A stretch of 64,000 bases of DNA from Verrucomicrobium sp. BvORR106 (GTDB lineage Bacteria > Verrucomicrobiota > Verrucomicrobiia > Verrucomicrobiales > Verrucomicrobiaceae). Shown here one piece after another: positions 16,437-24,456 of the stretch. Location: assembly GCF_000739655.1 (NCBI RefSeq), contig NZ_BATR01000087.1, forward strand, positions 1 to 64,000. The letters are read 5' to 3'. Positions within the stretch are counted from its first letter, which is position 1; each line of letters begins with the position of its first letter. A program made the translations under genes and the position numbers. Below the pieces are notes generated by a model that saw only the letters and a list, made by a program, of their open reading frames with translations, did not search any database and was not told where the DNA came from.

Positions 16437-17333
16437 TCAGCGCGCGGTGCGCTTGTTGTTCCAGGCCTGGAGCAGGTTGGAGAACAGGAGGATCAGGAAG
16501 GAAATAACTAGCAGGATGAAGCCGAGGGCGGCCGCTCCGTTGTAGTTGTACTGCTCCAGGCGGGAGACGATGAGGAGCGGGGCGATTTCCGTCTTGAACG
16601 GCATGTTCCCGGAGATGAAGACCACGGAGCCGTACTCACCCACGGCGCGGCCGAAGGCCAGGGTCATGCCGGCCAGCGTGCCGGGCAGGATGGTGGGGAA
16701 GATCACGCGCCAGAAGGTCTGCCAGCGGTTCGCCCCCAGGCAGGCCGCCGCCTCCTCCACCTCCAGGGAGAGGCCCTGGATGATTGGCTGCACCGTGCGC
16801 ACCACGAAGGGGAAGCCGATGAAGATGAGGGCGATGGTGATGCCCGTGGAACTGTAGGCCGCCTTGAACCCAATGGGTTCGAGGAGATTCACCAGCCACT
16901 GGTTGGGCGTCTCCACCCAGCTCACATAGAGGTTCTTCAGCCCGCCGGGGCTCAGGATCTTGCCCAGCCAGCCATTCGGCGCGTATAGAGTGCACAGGGC
17001 GATGCCCGCCACGGCGGTGGGCAGGGCAAAGGGCAGGTCCACCATCGCGTCCAGGATGCGACGGCCGGGGAAGGAGTAGCGCTCCAGGGCCCAAGCCGTG
17101 AGCACGCCAAAGAAGCCGCACACCAGGGCCGCGTAGAAGGAGGTGGTGAAGCTCAGCTCCAGAGAGGCCAGCACCCGCTTGTCCGTGAGCGTGGAGGTGA
17201 AGATCTCCACACCTCCCTTGGAGGACTTCCAGGCCAGGGCCGCAAACGGCGCCAGGACGATGATGCTGAGATAGGTGATGGTGTATCCCAGTGAGAGTCT
17301 GAAACCGGGAAGGACGTGTCGAGTGCGGGGCAT
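16437..17333 (-). CDS. cysT: Sulfate ABC transporter permease CysT (CysU)
   Basis: The 298-residue permease starts MPRTRHVLPGFRLSLGYTIT, has six predicted membrane helices and the EAA motif EVEEAAACLGANRWQTFWRV. The segment FGRAVGEYGSVVFISGNMP is diagnostic for CysT, as is PTAVAGIALCTLYAPNG. It forms the sulfate channel with CysW. The gene follows the M14-like deacylase gene by nine bases, so the deacylase is inside the same transcription unit. Confidence 0.94.
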   Translation of the reverse strand: MPRTRHVLPGFRLSLGYTITYLSIIVLAPFAALAWKSSKGGVEIFTSTLTDKRVLASLELSFTTSFYAALVCGFFGVLTAWALERYSFPGRRILDAMVDLPFALPTAVAGIALCTLYAPNGWLGKILSPGGLKNLYVSWVETPNQWLVNLLEPIGFKAAYSSTGITIALIFIGFPFVVRTVQPIIQGLSLEVEEAAACLGANRWQTFWRVIFPTILPGTLAGMTLAFGRAVGEYGSVVFISGNMPFKTEIAPLLIVSRLEQYNYNGAAALGFILLVISFLILLFSNLLQAWNNKRTAR

Positions 17334-17342
17334 GTGTGTTCT

Positions 17343-18089
17343 TTAGAGATTGGGAGCGTAAGCGTGCAGAAGGCGGAACTCGGCGAGGATGGTCTTCACC
17401 GCCACCACGGTGGCCGCCACCTGCTTCTCCAGCGGGGCGAGACCAGGGGTCTCAAAGACGATCTCCATCGCCTTCGGGCGTTGTTCCGGTGGGGCGCTGA
17501 GCACGCCCTGGTACCCCTCCTTGATGATGCCGGCCTTGGCCAGGAAGCCATCGATGAGGTGGTGATTGTTCAGCGGCAGGATCTTGCTGGCCGCCTGCAG
17601 CGCGGGCTGCAGCACTTCCTCGCTCAGGAGCGTGCCGCTCACGAAGCCGTACACACCATCCTGCTCGTCATCCGTGTGGAGGGCGATGATGGCGTCGTAC
17701 TTCTCACGGCGCAGCTCGTTCTCCAGATACACCACCTCAGGCTCCTGGGAACCGCTCCAAAATTCGCGGTTCAGATCCAGGTCCCGCCAGGAGTGGCGCG
17801 TCTGCAGACGGTGGCCGGAAGGGTTGCAGATCGGGTAGAGGTGCAACTCGTAATCCTGCAACTCCTCCGGGTCGTTCCACGCCCAGCGGAGGAGTTCATA
17901 AGCGGCATTGATGCCCGCCTGCTCGTCACCATGAAGACCGGCAAAGATGCCCACCTTCAGCGTGTCCTGCCCGCGCGAGGGCTTGCAGACCAGCTTGGGG
18001 ATGAAAGAGGGCTGTGCTGCCGCCAGAGTACGGGTGCTCAGGCGGCTGATGTAACGTTCTTCGTAGGTGGCGAGTTTCAGGGCGGACAT
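17343..18089 (-). CDS. M14-type zinc deacylase (succinylglutamate desuccinylase/aspartoacylase family) in the sulfate operon
   Basis: The 248-residue protein carries the zinc site of M14-like enzymes: H53-x-x-E56 in FAGLHGDEQAG, the substrate-phosphate-like motif LYPICNPSGHRL, DLDLNREFW, and His138 in IIALHTDDEQDG. A later Glu in FETPGLAPLEKQV is a possible catalytic base. Family members hydrolyse N-acyl amino acids or C-terminal residues. The position between cysK and cysT, with gaps of 5 and 9 bases, indicates co-transcription with sulfate uptake and cysteine synthesis. A role in freeing cysteine or a sulfur amino acid from an acylated or peptide form would fit, but nothing in the sequence fixes the substrate. 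Confidence 0.75.
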   Translation of the reverse strand: MSALKLATYEERYISRLSTRTLAAAQPSFIPKLVCKPSRGQDTLKVGIFAGLHGDEQAGINAAYELLRWAWNDPEELQDYELHLYPICNPSGHRLQTRHSWRDLDLNREFWSGSQEPEVVYLENELRREKYDAIIALHTDDEQDGVYGFVSGTLLSEEVLQPALQAASKILPLNNHHLIDGFLAKAGIIKEGYQGVLSAPPEQRPKAMEIVFETPGLAPLEKQVAATVVAVKTILAEFRLLHAYAPNL

Positions 18090-18094
18090 GGTCT

Positions 18095-19057
18095 TTATGC
18101 AGCAACTTTGTTTCGGGCCTCTTCGGCCAGGGCGGTGGAGAGATAGCGTTCGCCCGTGCTACACCCCACCGTCACGATGAGCTTGTTCTTGTTCTCCGGC
18201 CTCGCGGCCACTTGCAATGCGGCCCACACATTGGCGCCGGTGGAGATCCCCACCAGGATGCCTTCCTCAATGGCCAGGCGGCGGGCCGTTTCAATCGCGT
18301 CCTCATTGGTCACGCGCACCACTTCATCGATGATGTTGGTGTTCAGATTCTTCGGCACGAAGCCGGCGCCGGTGCCCTGGATCTTGTGCGGGCCGGGCAC
18401 GATGGGCTCACCCTTCAGCGTCTGGGAAATAACGGGGGAGTCATTCGGCTCCACGGCGATGGCGCGGAACTCAGGCTTGCGCCCCTTGATCACCTCACCC
18501 ACGCCCGTGAGCGTGCCACCCGTGCCCACGGCGGACACGAAGATGTCGATCTCGCCGTCTGTGTCGGCCCAGATCTCTTCCGCCGTCGTGCGGCGGTGCA
18601 CTTCCGGGTTGGCGGGGTTGTTGAACTGTTGCGGCACCCAGGAGCCAGGCGTCTCGGCAGCCAGCTCCTCAGCGCGGCGGATCGCGCCTTTCATGCCGTC
18701 TTTGGCCGGCGTCAGCACCAGCGTGGCGCCCAGCAGGGCCAGCAGCGTACGGCGCTCCAGGCTCATGCTTTCTGGCATCGTCAAAATGATGGGATAGCCC
18801 TTGGCCGCGGCCACAAAGGCCAGGGCGATGCCCGTGTTGCCCGAGGTGGGCTCGATGATGGTGGCTCCGGGCTTGAGTTCGCCCGAGAGCTCGGCGGCCT
18901 CGATCATGGCGCGGCCGATGCGGTCCTTCACACTGCCCAGCGGATTCTTGAACTCCCCTTTGAGCGCGATCGTGGCAGGCAGCCCGGCAGAGATGCGGTT
19001 CAGTTTGACCAGGGGGGTGCGGCCTACGGTGTCAACGATGCTGGGGTAGAAGGACAT
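18095..19057 (-). CDS. cysK: Cysteine synthase A
   Basis: From ATG 19057 the product has 320 residues and is a canonical O-acetylserine sulfhydrylase: [15 protein letters not shown] at the N-terminus, PLP Lys44 in [36 protein letters not shown], and [16 protein letters not shown]. It joins sulfide to O-acetylserine in the cytoplasm. The longer frame from 19168 crosses a strong hairpin at 19119-19144 and is rejected. It shares the operon with the sulfate transporter and is more conventional than the second cysK at 7524-8510 (TSGNTG here, TAGNTG there). Confidence 0.95.
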   Translation of the reverse strand: MSFYPSIVDTVGRTPLVKLNRISAGLPATIALKGEFKNPLGSVKDRIGRAMIEAAELSGELKPGATIIEPTSGNTGIALAFVAAAKGYPIILTMPESMSLERRTLLALLGATLVLTPAKDGMKGAIRRAEELAAETPGSWVPQQFNNPANPEVHRRTTAEEIWADTDGEIDIFVSAVGTGGTLTGVGEVIKGRKPEFRAIAVEPNDSPVISQTLKGEPIVPGPHKIQGTGAGFVPKNLNTNIIDEVVRVTNEDAIETARRLAIEEGILVGISTGANVWAALQVAARPENKNKLIVTVGCSTGERYLSTALAEEARNKVAA

Positions 19058-19118
19058 GGGAAGTTTATTTCCTAAGGTTGATTGAGTGGGGATCAGGCCG
19101 GGTTCTTTTTGGTGGTTC

Positions 19119-19149
19119 GGGGCCGCCGGTCCCCCGGCGGCCCCTTTTT
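19119..19149. terminator. Strong GC hairpin between the second sulfate-binding protein gene and cysK
   Basis: Arms GGGGCCGCCGG (19119-19129) and CCGGCGGCCCC (19134-19144) pair perfectly for 11 bp around a TCCC loop. The T-run (19145-19149) is on the plus-strand side, while all nearby genes are on the minus strand. As an RNA from the minus strand it is a stable stem without a U-tract. It may protect the upstream sbp message or cause partial termination rather than be a full terminator. Confidence 0.55.
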
Positions 19150-19220
19150 CCAACCAACCAACTCTCACACGGCACTACTGAAAAAACTGAATGCGGAGCA
19201 ATGCTCCCTTGAAGACTTGC

Positions 19221-20228
19221 TTACTTGGCGGGCGTGTAGATCTCGTCGAACGTGCCGCCGTCAGCAAAGTGGGTCTTGGCCGCTTTCACCCAGCCACCGA
19301 AAGCTTCGTCGATGGTGAAGAGGTTCAGCTTCGGGAAGGTCGCGCCGTACTTGGCAGCGGCTTTCTCGGAGCGGGGGCGGTAGAAGTTCTTGCCGGCGAT
19401 GTCCTGGCCTTCGTCAGAGTAGAGGTACTTGAGGTAGGCTTCGGCCACGGCGCGAGTGCCCTTCTTGTCCACGATTTTGTCCACCACGGCCACGGAGGGC
19501 TCAGCGAGGATGCTCAGGGAGGGGACGATCGTCTGGTACTTGGTGGCGCCGAACTCCTTCTGCACGAGGAAAGCCTCGTTTTCCCAGGAGATGAAGACGT
19601 CACCCAGTTCACGCTGCACGAAGGTGTTCGTGGAGGCGCGGGCACCGGAGTCGAGCACCGGCACGTTCTTGTAGAGCTTCTTCACGAACTCCTTGGCCTT
19701 GTCGTCGCTGCCGAACTTGCGCTTGGCGAACTCCCAGGCGGCCAGGTAGTTCCACTGGGCGCCACCGGAGGTCTTCGGGTTCGGGGTGATCACGGACACG
19801 CCGTCCTTGATGAGGTCATCCCAGTCCTTGATGCCCTTGGGGTTGCCGGCACGGACGATGAAGACGATCGTGCTGGTGTAGGGGGCGGAGTTGTTCGGGA
19901 GGCGCTTCTGCCAGTCGGTGGGCAGGAGGCCGGCCTTGTCGGCGATCGCGTTCACGTCGTTGGCCAGGGCCAGCGTCACCACGTCGGCTTCGAGGCCGTC
20001 GATGACCGCACGGGCCTGCTTGCCGGAACCACCGTGGGACTGGTCAATCGTGACGTCCTTGCCGGTCGTGTCCTTCCAGTGCTTCGCAAACGCCTTGTTG
20101 AACTCGACATAGAGCTCACGGGTCGGGTCATAGGAAACATTCAACAGGCCTTCTGCGAAGAGCGAGGAGCCCAGCACGCCGGTCGCCGTCAGGGCGAGCA
20201 CGGATTTGAGGAAGAATTTCTTGTTCAT
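19221..20228 (-). CDS. sbp: Sulfate ABC transporter substrate-binding protein 2
   Basis: From ATG 20228 the protein has 335 residues with a Sec-type signal peptide ([17 protein letters not shown], cleavage near SLFAEG). The mature part shows [71 protein letters not shown] and [18 protein letters not shown], all typical of periplasmic sulfate-binding proteins. It lies downstream of the porin gene and upstream of cysK. The hairpin after the gene could raise its message relative to the rest, as is common for binding proteins, which are needed in excess over the transporter (inference). Confidence 0.94.
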   Translation of the reverse strand: MNKKFFLKSVLALTATGVLGSSLFAEGLLNVSYDPTRELYVEFNKAFAKHWKDTTGKDVTIDQSHGGSGKQARAVIDGLEADVVTLALANDVNAIADKAGLLPTDWQKRLPNNSAPYTSTIVFIVRAGNPKGIKDWDDLIKDGVSVITPNPKTSGGAQWNYLAAWEFAKRKFGSDDKAKEFVKKLYKNVPVLDSGARASTNTFVQRELGDVFISWENEAFLVQKEFGATKYQTIVPSLSILAEPSVAVVDKIVDKKGTRAVAEAYLKYLYSDEGQDIAGKNFYRPRSEKAAAKYGATFPKLNLFTIDEAFGGWVKAAKTHFADGGTFDEIYTPAK

Positions 20229-20340
20229 GTTCTGGAGGTGTTGTGTTTTGACTTTGATTTTTTTGAAGGGGGAAAAGGCGGGGTCTTTTTTCTGGGGGCC
20301 GGATTGCTCCGGCAAAGCGGTTCAGACTCTGCTGAGAAGC

Positions 20341-21519
20341 TTAGAAGGAGAAGCGGACACCCGTGAGGTAGGTCCAGCCGCTGTAGTCGCCACCGTTGCC
20401 GCCGCCGTCCACATCCGCGTACTCAGCACCGCCGAGCACCTTCAGCTTGTCACCGTAGATGAAGTACTGGAAGCCGAGATAGGCTGCGTTGTAACGATCG
20501 CCACGTCCGCCACCGGTCAGGTTGGGGGCGTTGCGCTCATAGCGGCTCTGGGCATACACAGCGTCCGGACCATCGCCATCCGCGAAGGAATAGCGGCCCA
20601 CGAGCTGAAGCTTGTCGGGGACAAGGTCGAACGTCGGCTGGATGAAGAAGCCCCATGCGTCATCGGCCTGGCCGGTGCCGGCGAAGCCTTCCACCACGAG
20701 ACCGATGCGGCCGTCCTGCACCCAGAAGGTGCTGGAGAACAGGTCTTCATAGCGGTTCAGGATGGTGCTGCCAGCTTCGATCTCGCTGTGCAGCCAGTCG
20801 AAACGCCAGTCAGCCTTCTTCACGCCGAGGGCTTCCTTGAAGTCGTAGCCGAAGCCGGCACCAAAGGCGATGCCGCCATCGAACTGACCGAACTCCTCAT
20901 CGATGTCATTGGAGTAGATGCCCGCCTGGTAGGTGAAGTTACCCACCTTGCCGTCTGCGATCGCACCCACCACGCGGTCCACGCGCAGTTGGTTGAAGAT
21001 CTGGGAGCGCTCAAAGGTCGGCTGGTTGTTCGTGGACTGGAGGAAGTCGTAGTAACCGATCTGGGGCTTCTGGCGGCCCACCGTCAGGTTGAACTCCTTC
21101 GAGGGGCGCCACTTGATGTAAGCGTCCACCAGGCCGTTGTAGAAGGGGTCAAAGCCATCGGAGCTCTGCGCATCCAAACGAACGTCAAACTGGTTGAAGA
21201 GCTTGGCGTCGAAACCGAAGCGGGAGCGGCGGTCTTCCCAACCGTCTTCATCGCCCTGGTCGGAATCCACCCAATGATACTGGCCCTGGTAACGGCCGCG
21301 GAGCTTGAACTCCTGGATGATCGGGTTGTCCTTGTTCTTGTAGAGCGTGGCGAGTCCCCAGATCTTGTCATAGAGGGATTCTTCCTTCTCTTCCTTCTGG
21401 ACGGGGGCGCTCCCCTTGCCGGAGGAGGTGACGACTTCGCCGGCCTGGGCTCCGACCGTGAGGGAGGTCACGGTGAGCGCCAGCAGCGCCTGGCTCTTGA
21501 TGGTGTTGCGGAATTTCAT
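20341..21519 (-). CDS. Outer-membrane porin (OprP/OprO-like 16-strand type)
   Basis: From ATG 21519 the product has 392 residues: signal peptide MKFRNTIKSQALLALTVTSL ending VGAQA, a short acidic/basic linker, then alternating-pattern beta-strands ending in an aromatic terminal residue (GVRFSF). Such an end is typical for BAM-inserted barrels. Features such as FKLRGRYQGQYHWVD, RRSRFGFDAKLF and VGRQKPQIGYYDFLQSTNN resemble the phosphate-selective porin family O/P. Its place at the head of the sulfate operon suggests that it admits sulfate or another sulfur oxyanion across the outer membrane. That specificity is inferred from context. Confidence 0.82.
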   Translation of the reverse strand: MKFRNTIKSQALLALTVTSLTVGAQAGEVVTSSGKGSAPVQKEEKEESLYDKIWGLATLYKNKDNPIIQEFKLRGRYQGQYHWVDSDQGDEDGWEDRRSRFGFDAKLFNQFDVRLDAQSSDGFDPFYNGLVDAYIKWRPSKEFNLTVGRQKPQIGYYDFLQSTNNQPTFERSQIFNQLRVDRVVGAIADGKVGNFTYQAGIYSNDIDEEFGQFDGGIAFGAGFGYDFKEALGVKKADWRFDWLHSEIEAGSTILNRYEDLFSSTFWVQDGRIGLVVEGFAGTGQADDAWGFFIQPTFDLVPDKLQLVGRYSFADGDGPDAVYAQSRYERNAPNLTGGGRGDRYNAAYLGFQYFIYGDKLKVLGGAEYADVDGGGNGGDYSGWTYLTGVRFSF

Positions 21520-21839
21520 GCGGTTGTTGTTGTGCTGATTAACTTGAGGGATGCGGCGGCTCCGGGGTTCCGGTGGCACACAAGCGCGTACTGGCTCTGG
21601 TTGATGCCTCCGGGGATGCGGTCGGCAAGGACGTCAAGGTCTGAACTTACTGTCTGGGAGTGGAGGTAACAGTGAACACACAGGCGTCGTGGGACGCTTC
21701 GGCAGGCACTGTTTGTTTCCTTGAAACCTCCGGTATTCCGGTCAGTCCCTTGGTGCGCGGGCTAAGTATTTTTGCCGCGCTAATTATGAATCAACAAACG
21801 GTCAACTGGCTGTCTTGAGAAGGATCGGGCATGGCGGGA
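21520..21839. other. Intergenic region upstream of the porin
   Basis: No gene is seen in these 320 bases. They hold a CCGGTATTCCGG palindrome near 21727-21739 and an AT-rich stretch near 21765-21795 that may carry the promoter of the sulfate operon. The encapsulin-type 25-bp motif was not found here by eye. Confidence 0.5.
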
Positions 21840-22037
21840 TCAGGCTCGCTTTTTGATGGAGGCCTGACCGCCGTTCACGGCGTCGGGGAGGCGCGTCTTC
21901 TCGGTGCTTTCCACCTGGGTGACGCGGCCTTCATGGACGACGATCTGGACGGATCCAAAACGCATGGCATCCACCTTGCGGCGGACGATTTCAACCCACG
22001 CTTCAGTGGCGAGGTCATTTTCAACGGAGTAGCTCAT
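21840..22037 (-). CDS. YezD-like small protein (DUF2292)
   Basis: The 65-residue protein contains WVEIVRRKVDAMRFGSVQIV followed by HEGRVTQVESTEKTRLP. This matches the YezD/DUF2292 family, small proteins found again and again beside sulfate and cysteine assimilation genes. Its biochemical role is unknown. It starts 8 bases after the stop of the Rrf2 gene, so both are surely in one transcript, with about 320 bases before the porin. Confidence 0.8.
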   Translation of the reverse strand: MSYSVENDLATEAWVEIVRRKVDAMRFGSVQIVVHEGRVTQVESTEKTRLPDAVNGGQASIKKRA

Positions 22038-22045
22038 GGGGAGGA

Positions 22046-22633
22046 TTAGAGAGGGTTCTGAGGTTTGGTGAGAAGCGTGAGAAAACCGTCGAGAGGATCC
22101 GCATGTCGCACGCGGCTGGGTTTGGTAACTCGTTGGGTGGTTTTACTCTTGGCAGGCTTTTCAGGTTCGGCTTCGAAGGGCAGTTGCACGCCGTCTCGCT
22201 CCATCTTGCGGAGGGTGACGGAGACGACATCCGCCAGTGTGTATCGGTCGAGGATCTGGGCGATGGCATTGCGCACATCAATCATCAGCATCCGGAGACC
22301 GCAGTGGTGCTCGTCGGGACACGTACATCGTTCGTAGTCTGTCTCACTCGCACATCCGATCGGGGCCAGCCGGCCGTCGATAAGACGAACCACTTCACCG
22401 ATCGTAATCTCCACTTGGGGCTTGGCCAGGCGGCATCCGCCCTCCTTGCCTCTCTTGCTTTCCACATAACCAGCCAGTCGCAGTTCTTGAAGAATGTTTT
22501 CAATGAACTTGAACGGCAGGTTCTCGCCCTCAGCCAAATTGGAGACGGACACGACATCCTTGCCCTGCCGCTGAGCAATGCCCAATCGGATAAGGGTTCG
22601 GAGGGCATATTCGCCTTTTTTGGTGAGGTGCAT
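22046..22633 (-). CDS. Rrf2-family transcriptional regulator of sulfur genes (CymR/IscR-like)
   Basis: From ATG 22633 the protein has 195 residues. The N-terminal winged helix shows LTKKGEYALRTLIRLG, VSVSNLAEGENLPFKFIENI and LQELRLAGYVESKRGKEGG, which is the Rrf2 signature. The effector segment contains Cys94, Cys103, Cys105 and Cys111 in the stretch GCASETDYERCTCPDEHHCG, so an iron-sulfur cluster or thiol sensing is possible, although the spacing differs from IscR (C-x5-C-x5-C-x2-H). A lysine-rich tail follows residue 160. Related CymR proteins repress cysteine and sulfate genes when cysteine is ample. The 25-bp motif just upstream (22636-22660) recurs before the encapsulin gene, pointing to autoregulation and control of the nanocompartment. 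Confidence 0.88.
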   Translation of the reverse strand: MHLTKKGEYALRTLIRLGIAQRQGKDVVSVSNLAEGENLPFKFIENILQELRLAGYVESKRGKEGGCRLAKPQVEITIGEVVRLIDGRLAPIGCASETDYERCTCPDEHHCGLRMLMIDVRNAIAQILDRYTLADVVSVTLRKMERDGVQLPFEAEPEKPAKSKTTQRVTKPSRVRHADPLDGFLTLLTKPQNPL

Positions 22634-22635
22634 GC

Positions 22636-22660
22636 GCAATCTATAAAGTTCCAATCTACA
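22636..22660 (-). promoter_or_regulatory. Candidate Rrf2 operator at the Rrf2 gene start
   Basis: On the minus strand this site begins TGTAGATTGGAACTTTATAG and ends ATTGC. It agrees with the encapsulin upstream site at 19 of 25 positions. It ends two bases before the ATG, a position from which a bound repressor could block transcription or ribosome access, as expected for autoregulation. Confidence 0.5.
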
Positions 22661-22669
22661 TAGCGCAAG

Positions 22670-22701
22670 TAGGAATTGAAATAAATGTGCATGTATTCCT
22701 A
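22670..22701. promoter_or_regulatory. Inverted repeat TAGGAAT-N18-ATTCCTA upstream of the Rrf2 gene
   Basis: TAGGAAT (22670-22676) and ATTCCTA (22695-22701) are perfect reverse complements 18 bases apart, in the AT-rich stretch about 40-70 bases upstream of the Rrf2 start. It could be a second operator or lie within the promoter. Confidence 0.35.
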
Positions 22702-22960
22702 TGGGGTTGGTGGGGAATTGGAGTGGGGGAGTGATGGAGTGATGGAGGGTTGTGTTTGTAATGCGTTGATGATGAGTTGTATGGGTGTGGAGATGTTGAA
22801 GTCTGAGGCGTGTCCTTGGGCCTCAATGTAGCCATCACCTGGCGACGCAATCGCTGTGGAGTGCGTGCGTGAAGCGCCGCTTTTGCGGCCCATTTGGGGG
22901 AATTAAAGCCGGGAAATCAGAGCAGCGCGGTGGGGATTTGATTGGATGGGCGACGAACCG

Positions 22961-23065
22961 CCTGAATGACGCCGGGCCTTCAGCCCTCAAAGCTTCTAGT
23001 TATCCCAGAACCTGGGGCGTTGCCCCAGGCTGGTATGAGGCCGGGCCGTTGGCCCTCATGACCGG
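22961..23065 (+). repeat. REP/BIME unit (family B) left of the RAYT gene, forward
   Basis: This is a three-hairpin unit: GACGCCGGGCCTTCAGCCCTC, CCTGGGGCGTTGCCCCAGG, and CCGGGCCGTTGGCCCTCATG. It lies in the roughly 850-base gene-free stretch between the Rrf2 and RAYT genes. The rest of that stretch (22702-22960) includes a short GTGATGGA repeat near 22730-22746 and nothing else recognised. Confidence 0.88.
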
Positions 23066-23225
23066 AATGCGGTGGTCGGGCATGAATCGTTCGCATGCTT
23101 TGTGAGGGCAGGACTGTCGATATAGGGCTTCCGCCATGGGAAACCGCGTGGCAGGTGCATCAATGCCCCCCGACTCTCTCCGGCTCCTGACATGTCTTTG
23201 TCCCAATGCTGCCAATCCATCCTGC

Positions 23226-23397
23226 ATTGAGGGCCAAGGGCCCGGCGTCATACCAGCCCAGGGCAACGCCCTGGGTTGACGTCTCCAAAAAAGAACTCAG
23301 AGGGCTGAAGGCCCGGGGTCATACCAGCCCAGGGCAACGCCCTGGGTTTACGTCTCCAAAAAGAACTCAGAGGGCTGAAGGCCCGGCGTCATTCAGT
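23226..23397 (-). repeat. REP/BIME units (family B) left of the RAYT gene, inverted, one and a half copies
   Basis: The same hairpins are read on the opposite strand: GAGGGCCAAGGGCCCGGCGTC, CCCAGGGCAACGCCCTGGG (twice) and GAGGGCTGAAGGCCCGG (twice), ending in CGTCATTCAG. The repeat of a roughly 68-base segment within the block shows local tandem duplication. Confidence 0.88.
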
Positions 23398-23490
23398 CGA
23401 CCGTTCCTTCCACCCTCTTCTCCGCCCACCCCTCGCTTCGTTTCTCTTTCCTCTATCCAAATCACGGGCTTGATCTTTACTCCACGTGTC

Positions 23491-23943
23491 ATGCCTCAGT
23501 CCTTGAGCCTCGTCGTCGTCCATTTCATCTTCAGCACCCACGATCGATTCCCGTGCATCGGCCCATCCGTCCGACCGGGATTGCACGCGTACCTGGCTGA
23601 GATTGCACGAGACCTGAATTGCGATTGCTACCGCGTGGGTGGGGTGTCAGATCACGTCCATCTGGCAGTGCGATTGTCTCGCACCGTCTCCATCTCCGAG
23701 TTTGTGGAGAAGCTCAAGACAGGGTCTTCAAAGTGGATGAAGAAACAACAGCCCGAACTAGGCGGCTGCTCCTGGCAACGGGGATACGGTGCTTTTTCCG
23801 TCGCCCCGGCCGATGTCGACGCGGTGGTGGCGTACATCGACAACCAGGAGGACCATCATCGGACGCGGACGTTTCAAGACGAATACCGCGCGTTTTTGCG
23901 GAAGTACGGGGTGGAGTACAACGAGGCGTACGTGTGGGATTAA
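23491..23943 (+). CDS. REP-associated tyrosine transposase (RAYT, IS200/IS605 Y1 family)
   Basis: From ATG 23491 the protein has 150 residues. It starts SLSLVVVHFIFSTHDRFP as in IS200-like TnpA, has the HUH metal motif in VGGVSDHVHLAVRL, and the nucleophile Tyr region VVAYIDNQEDHHRTRTFQDE with the YxxNQxxHH pattern. The end FLRKYGVEYNEAYVWD is the usual RAYT/Y1_Tnp C-terminus. The enzyme nicks single-stranded REP hairpins. It is bracketed on both sides by inverted family B REP units, as expected for a resident RAYT/REP pair rather than a free insertion sequence. The reading frame is open upstream to 23206, but that part translates the repeats, so the internal ATG is chosen. Confidence 0.92.
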   Translation: MPQSLSLVVVHFIFSTHDRFPCIGPSVRPGLHAYLAEIARDLNCDCYRVGGVSDHVHLAVRLSRTVSISEFVEKLKTGSSKWMKKQQPELGGCSWQRGYGAFSVAPADVDAVVAYIDNQEDHHRTRTFQDEYRAFLRKYGVEYNEAYVWD

Positions 23944-23962
23944 GGGCGATAACCACAAGGAA

Positions 23963-24385
23963 GCCTGAATGACGCCGGGCTTTCAGCCCTCAGAGCTGCT
24001 TGTTACATCAAACCTGGGGCGTTGCCCCAGGCTGGTATGAGGCCGGGCCGTTGGCCCTCATGACCGGGTTGCGGTGGCTAGGCCTGCATCGGTCGCATGC
24101 ATTGAAGGCCAATGGCCCGGTGTCATCAACCGCCCCGGGCGATGAATCCGCCTGAATGACGCCGGGCCTTCAGCCCTCAAAATTTCATCTTACCCCGTAA
24201 CCTGGGGCGCTGCCCCAGGCTGGTATGAATCCGGGCCGTTGGCCCTCATGACCGGATTGCGGTAGCTGGGCATGCATCGGTCGCATGCATTGAGGGCCAA
24301 AGGCCCGGTGTTATACCACCCCAGGGCAACGCCCTGGGTTGACGCATCCAAAAAGAATTCAGAGGGCTGAAGGCCCGACGTCATC
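23963..24385. repeat. BIME array (family B) right of the RAYT gene
   Basis: Forward units lie at 23963-24067 and 24151-24255. Inverted units lie at 24100-24130 (partial) and 24289-24385. Each full unit has the three hairpins described for 22961-23065. The alternating orientation is that of a bacterial interspersed mosaic element. The 513-base gap between the RAYT and the ABC ATPase gene holds nothing else. Confidence 0.88.
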
Positions 24386-24456
24386 AAACGTCCCAACACA
24401 TCCAACCCACCCCGCCGACCTTCCCACCTTCCAACTCCCGCTTCGCCCCCCCCGCC

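Noticed and set aside
23206-23490. N-terminal extension of the RAYT open frame
   Set aside because: It translates REP hairpins; family similarity begins at the ATG at 23491.
22961-24385. CRISPR array
   Set aside because: The repeats are palindromic, alternate in orientation and lack regular spacers, and no cas genes are present.
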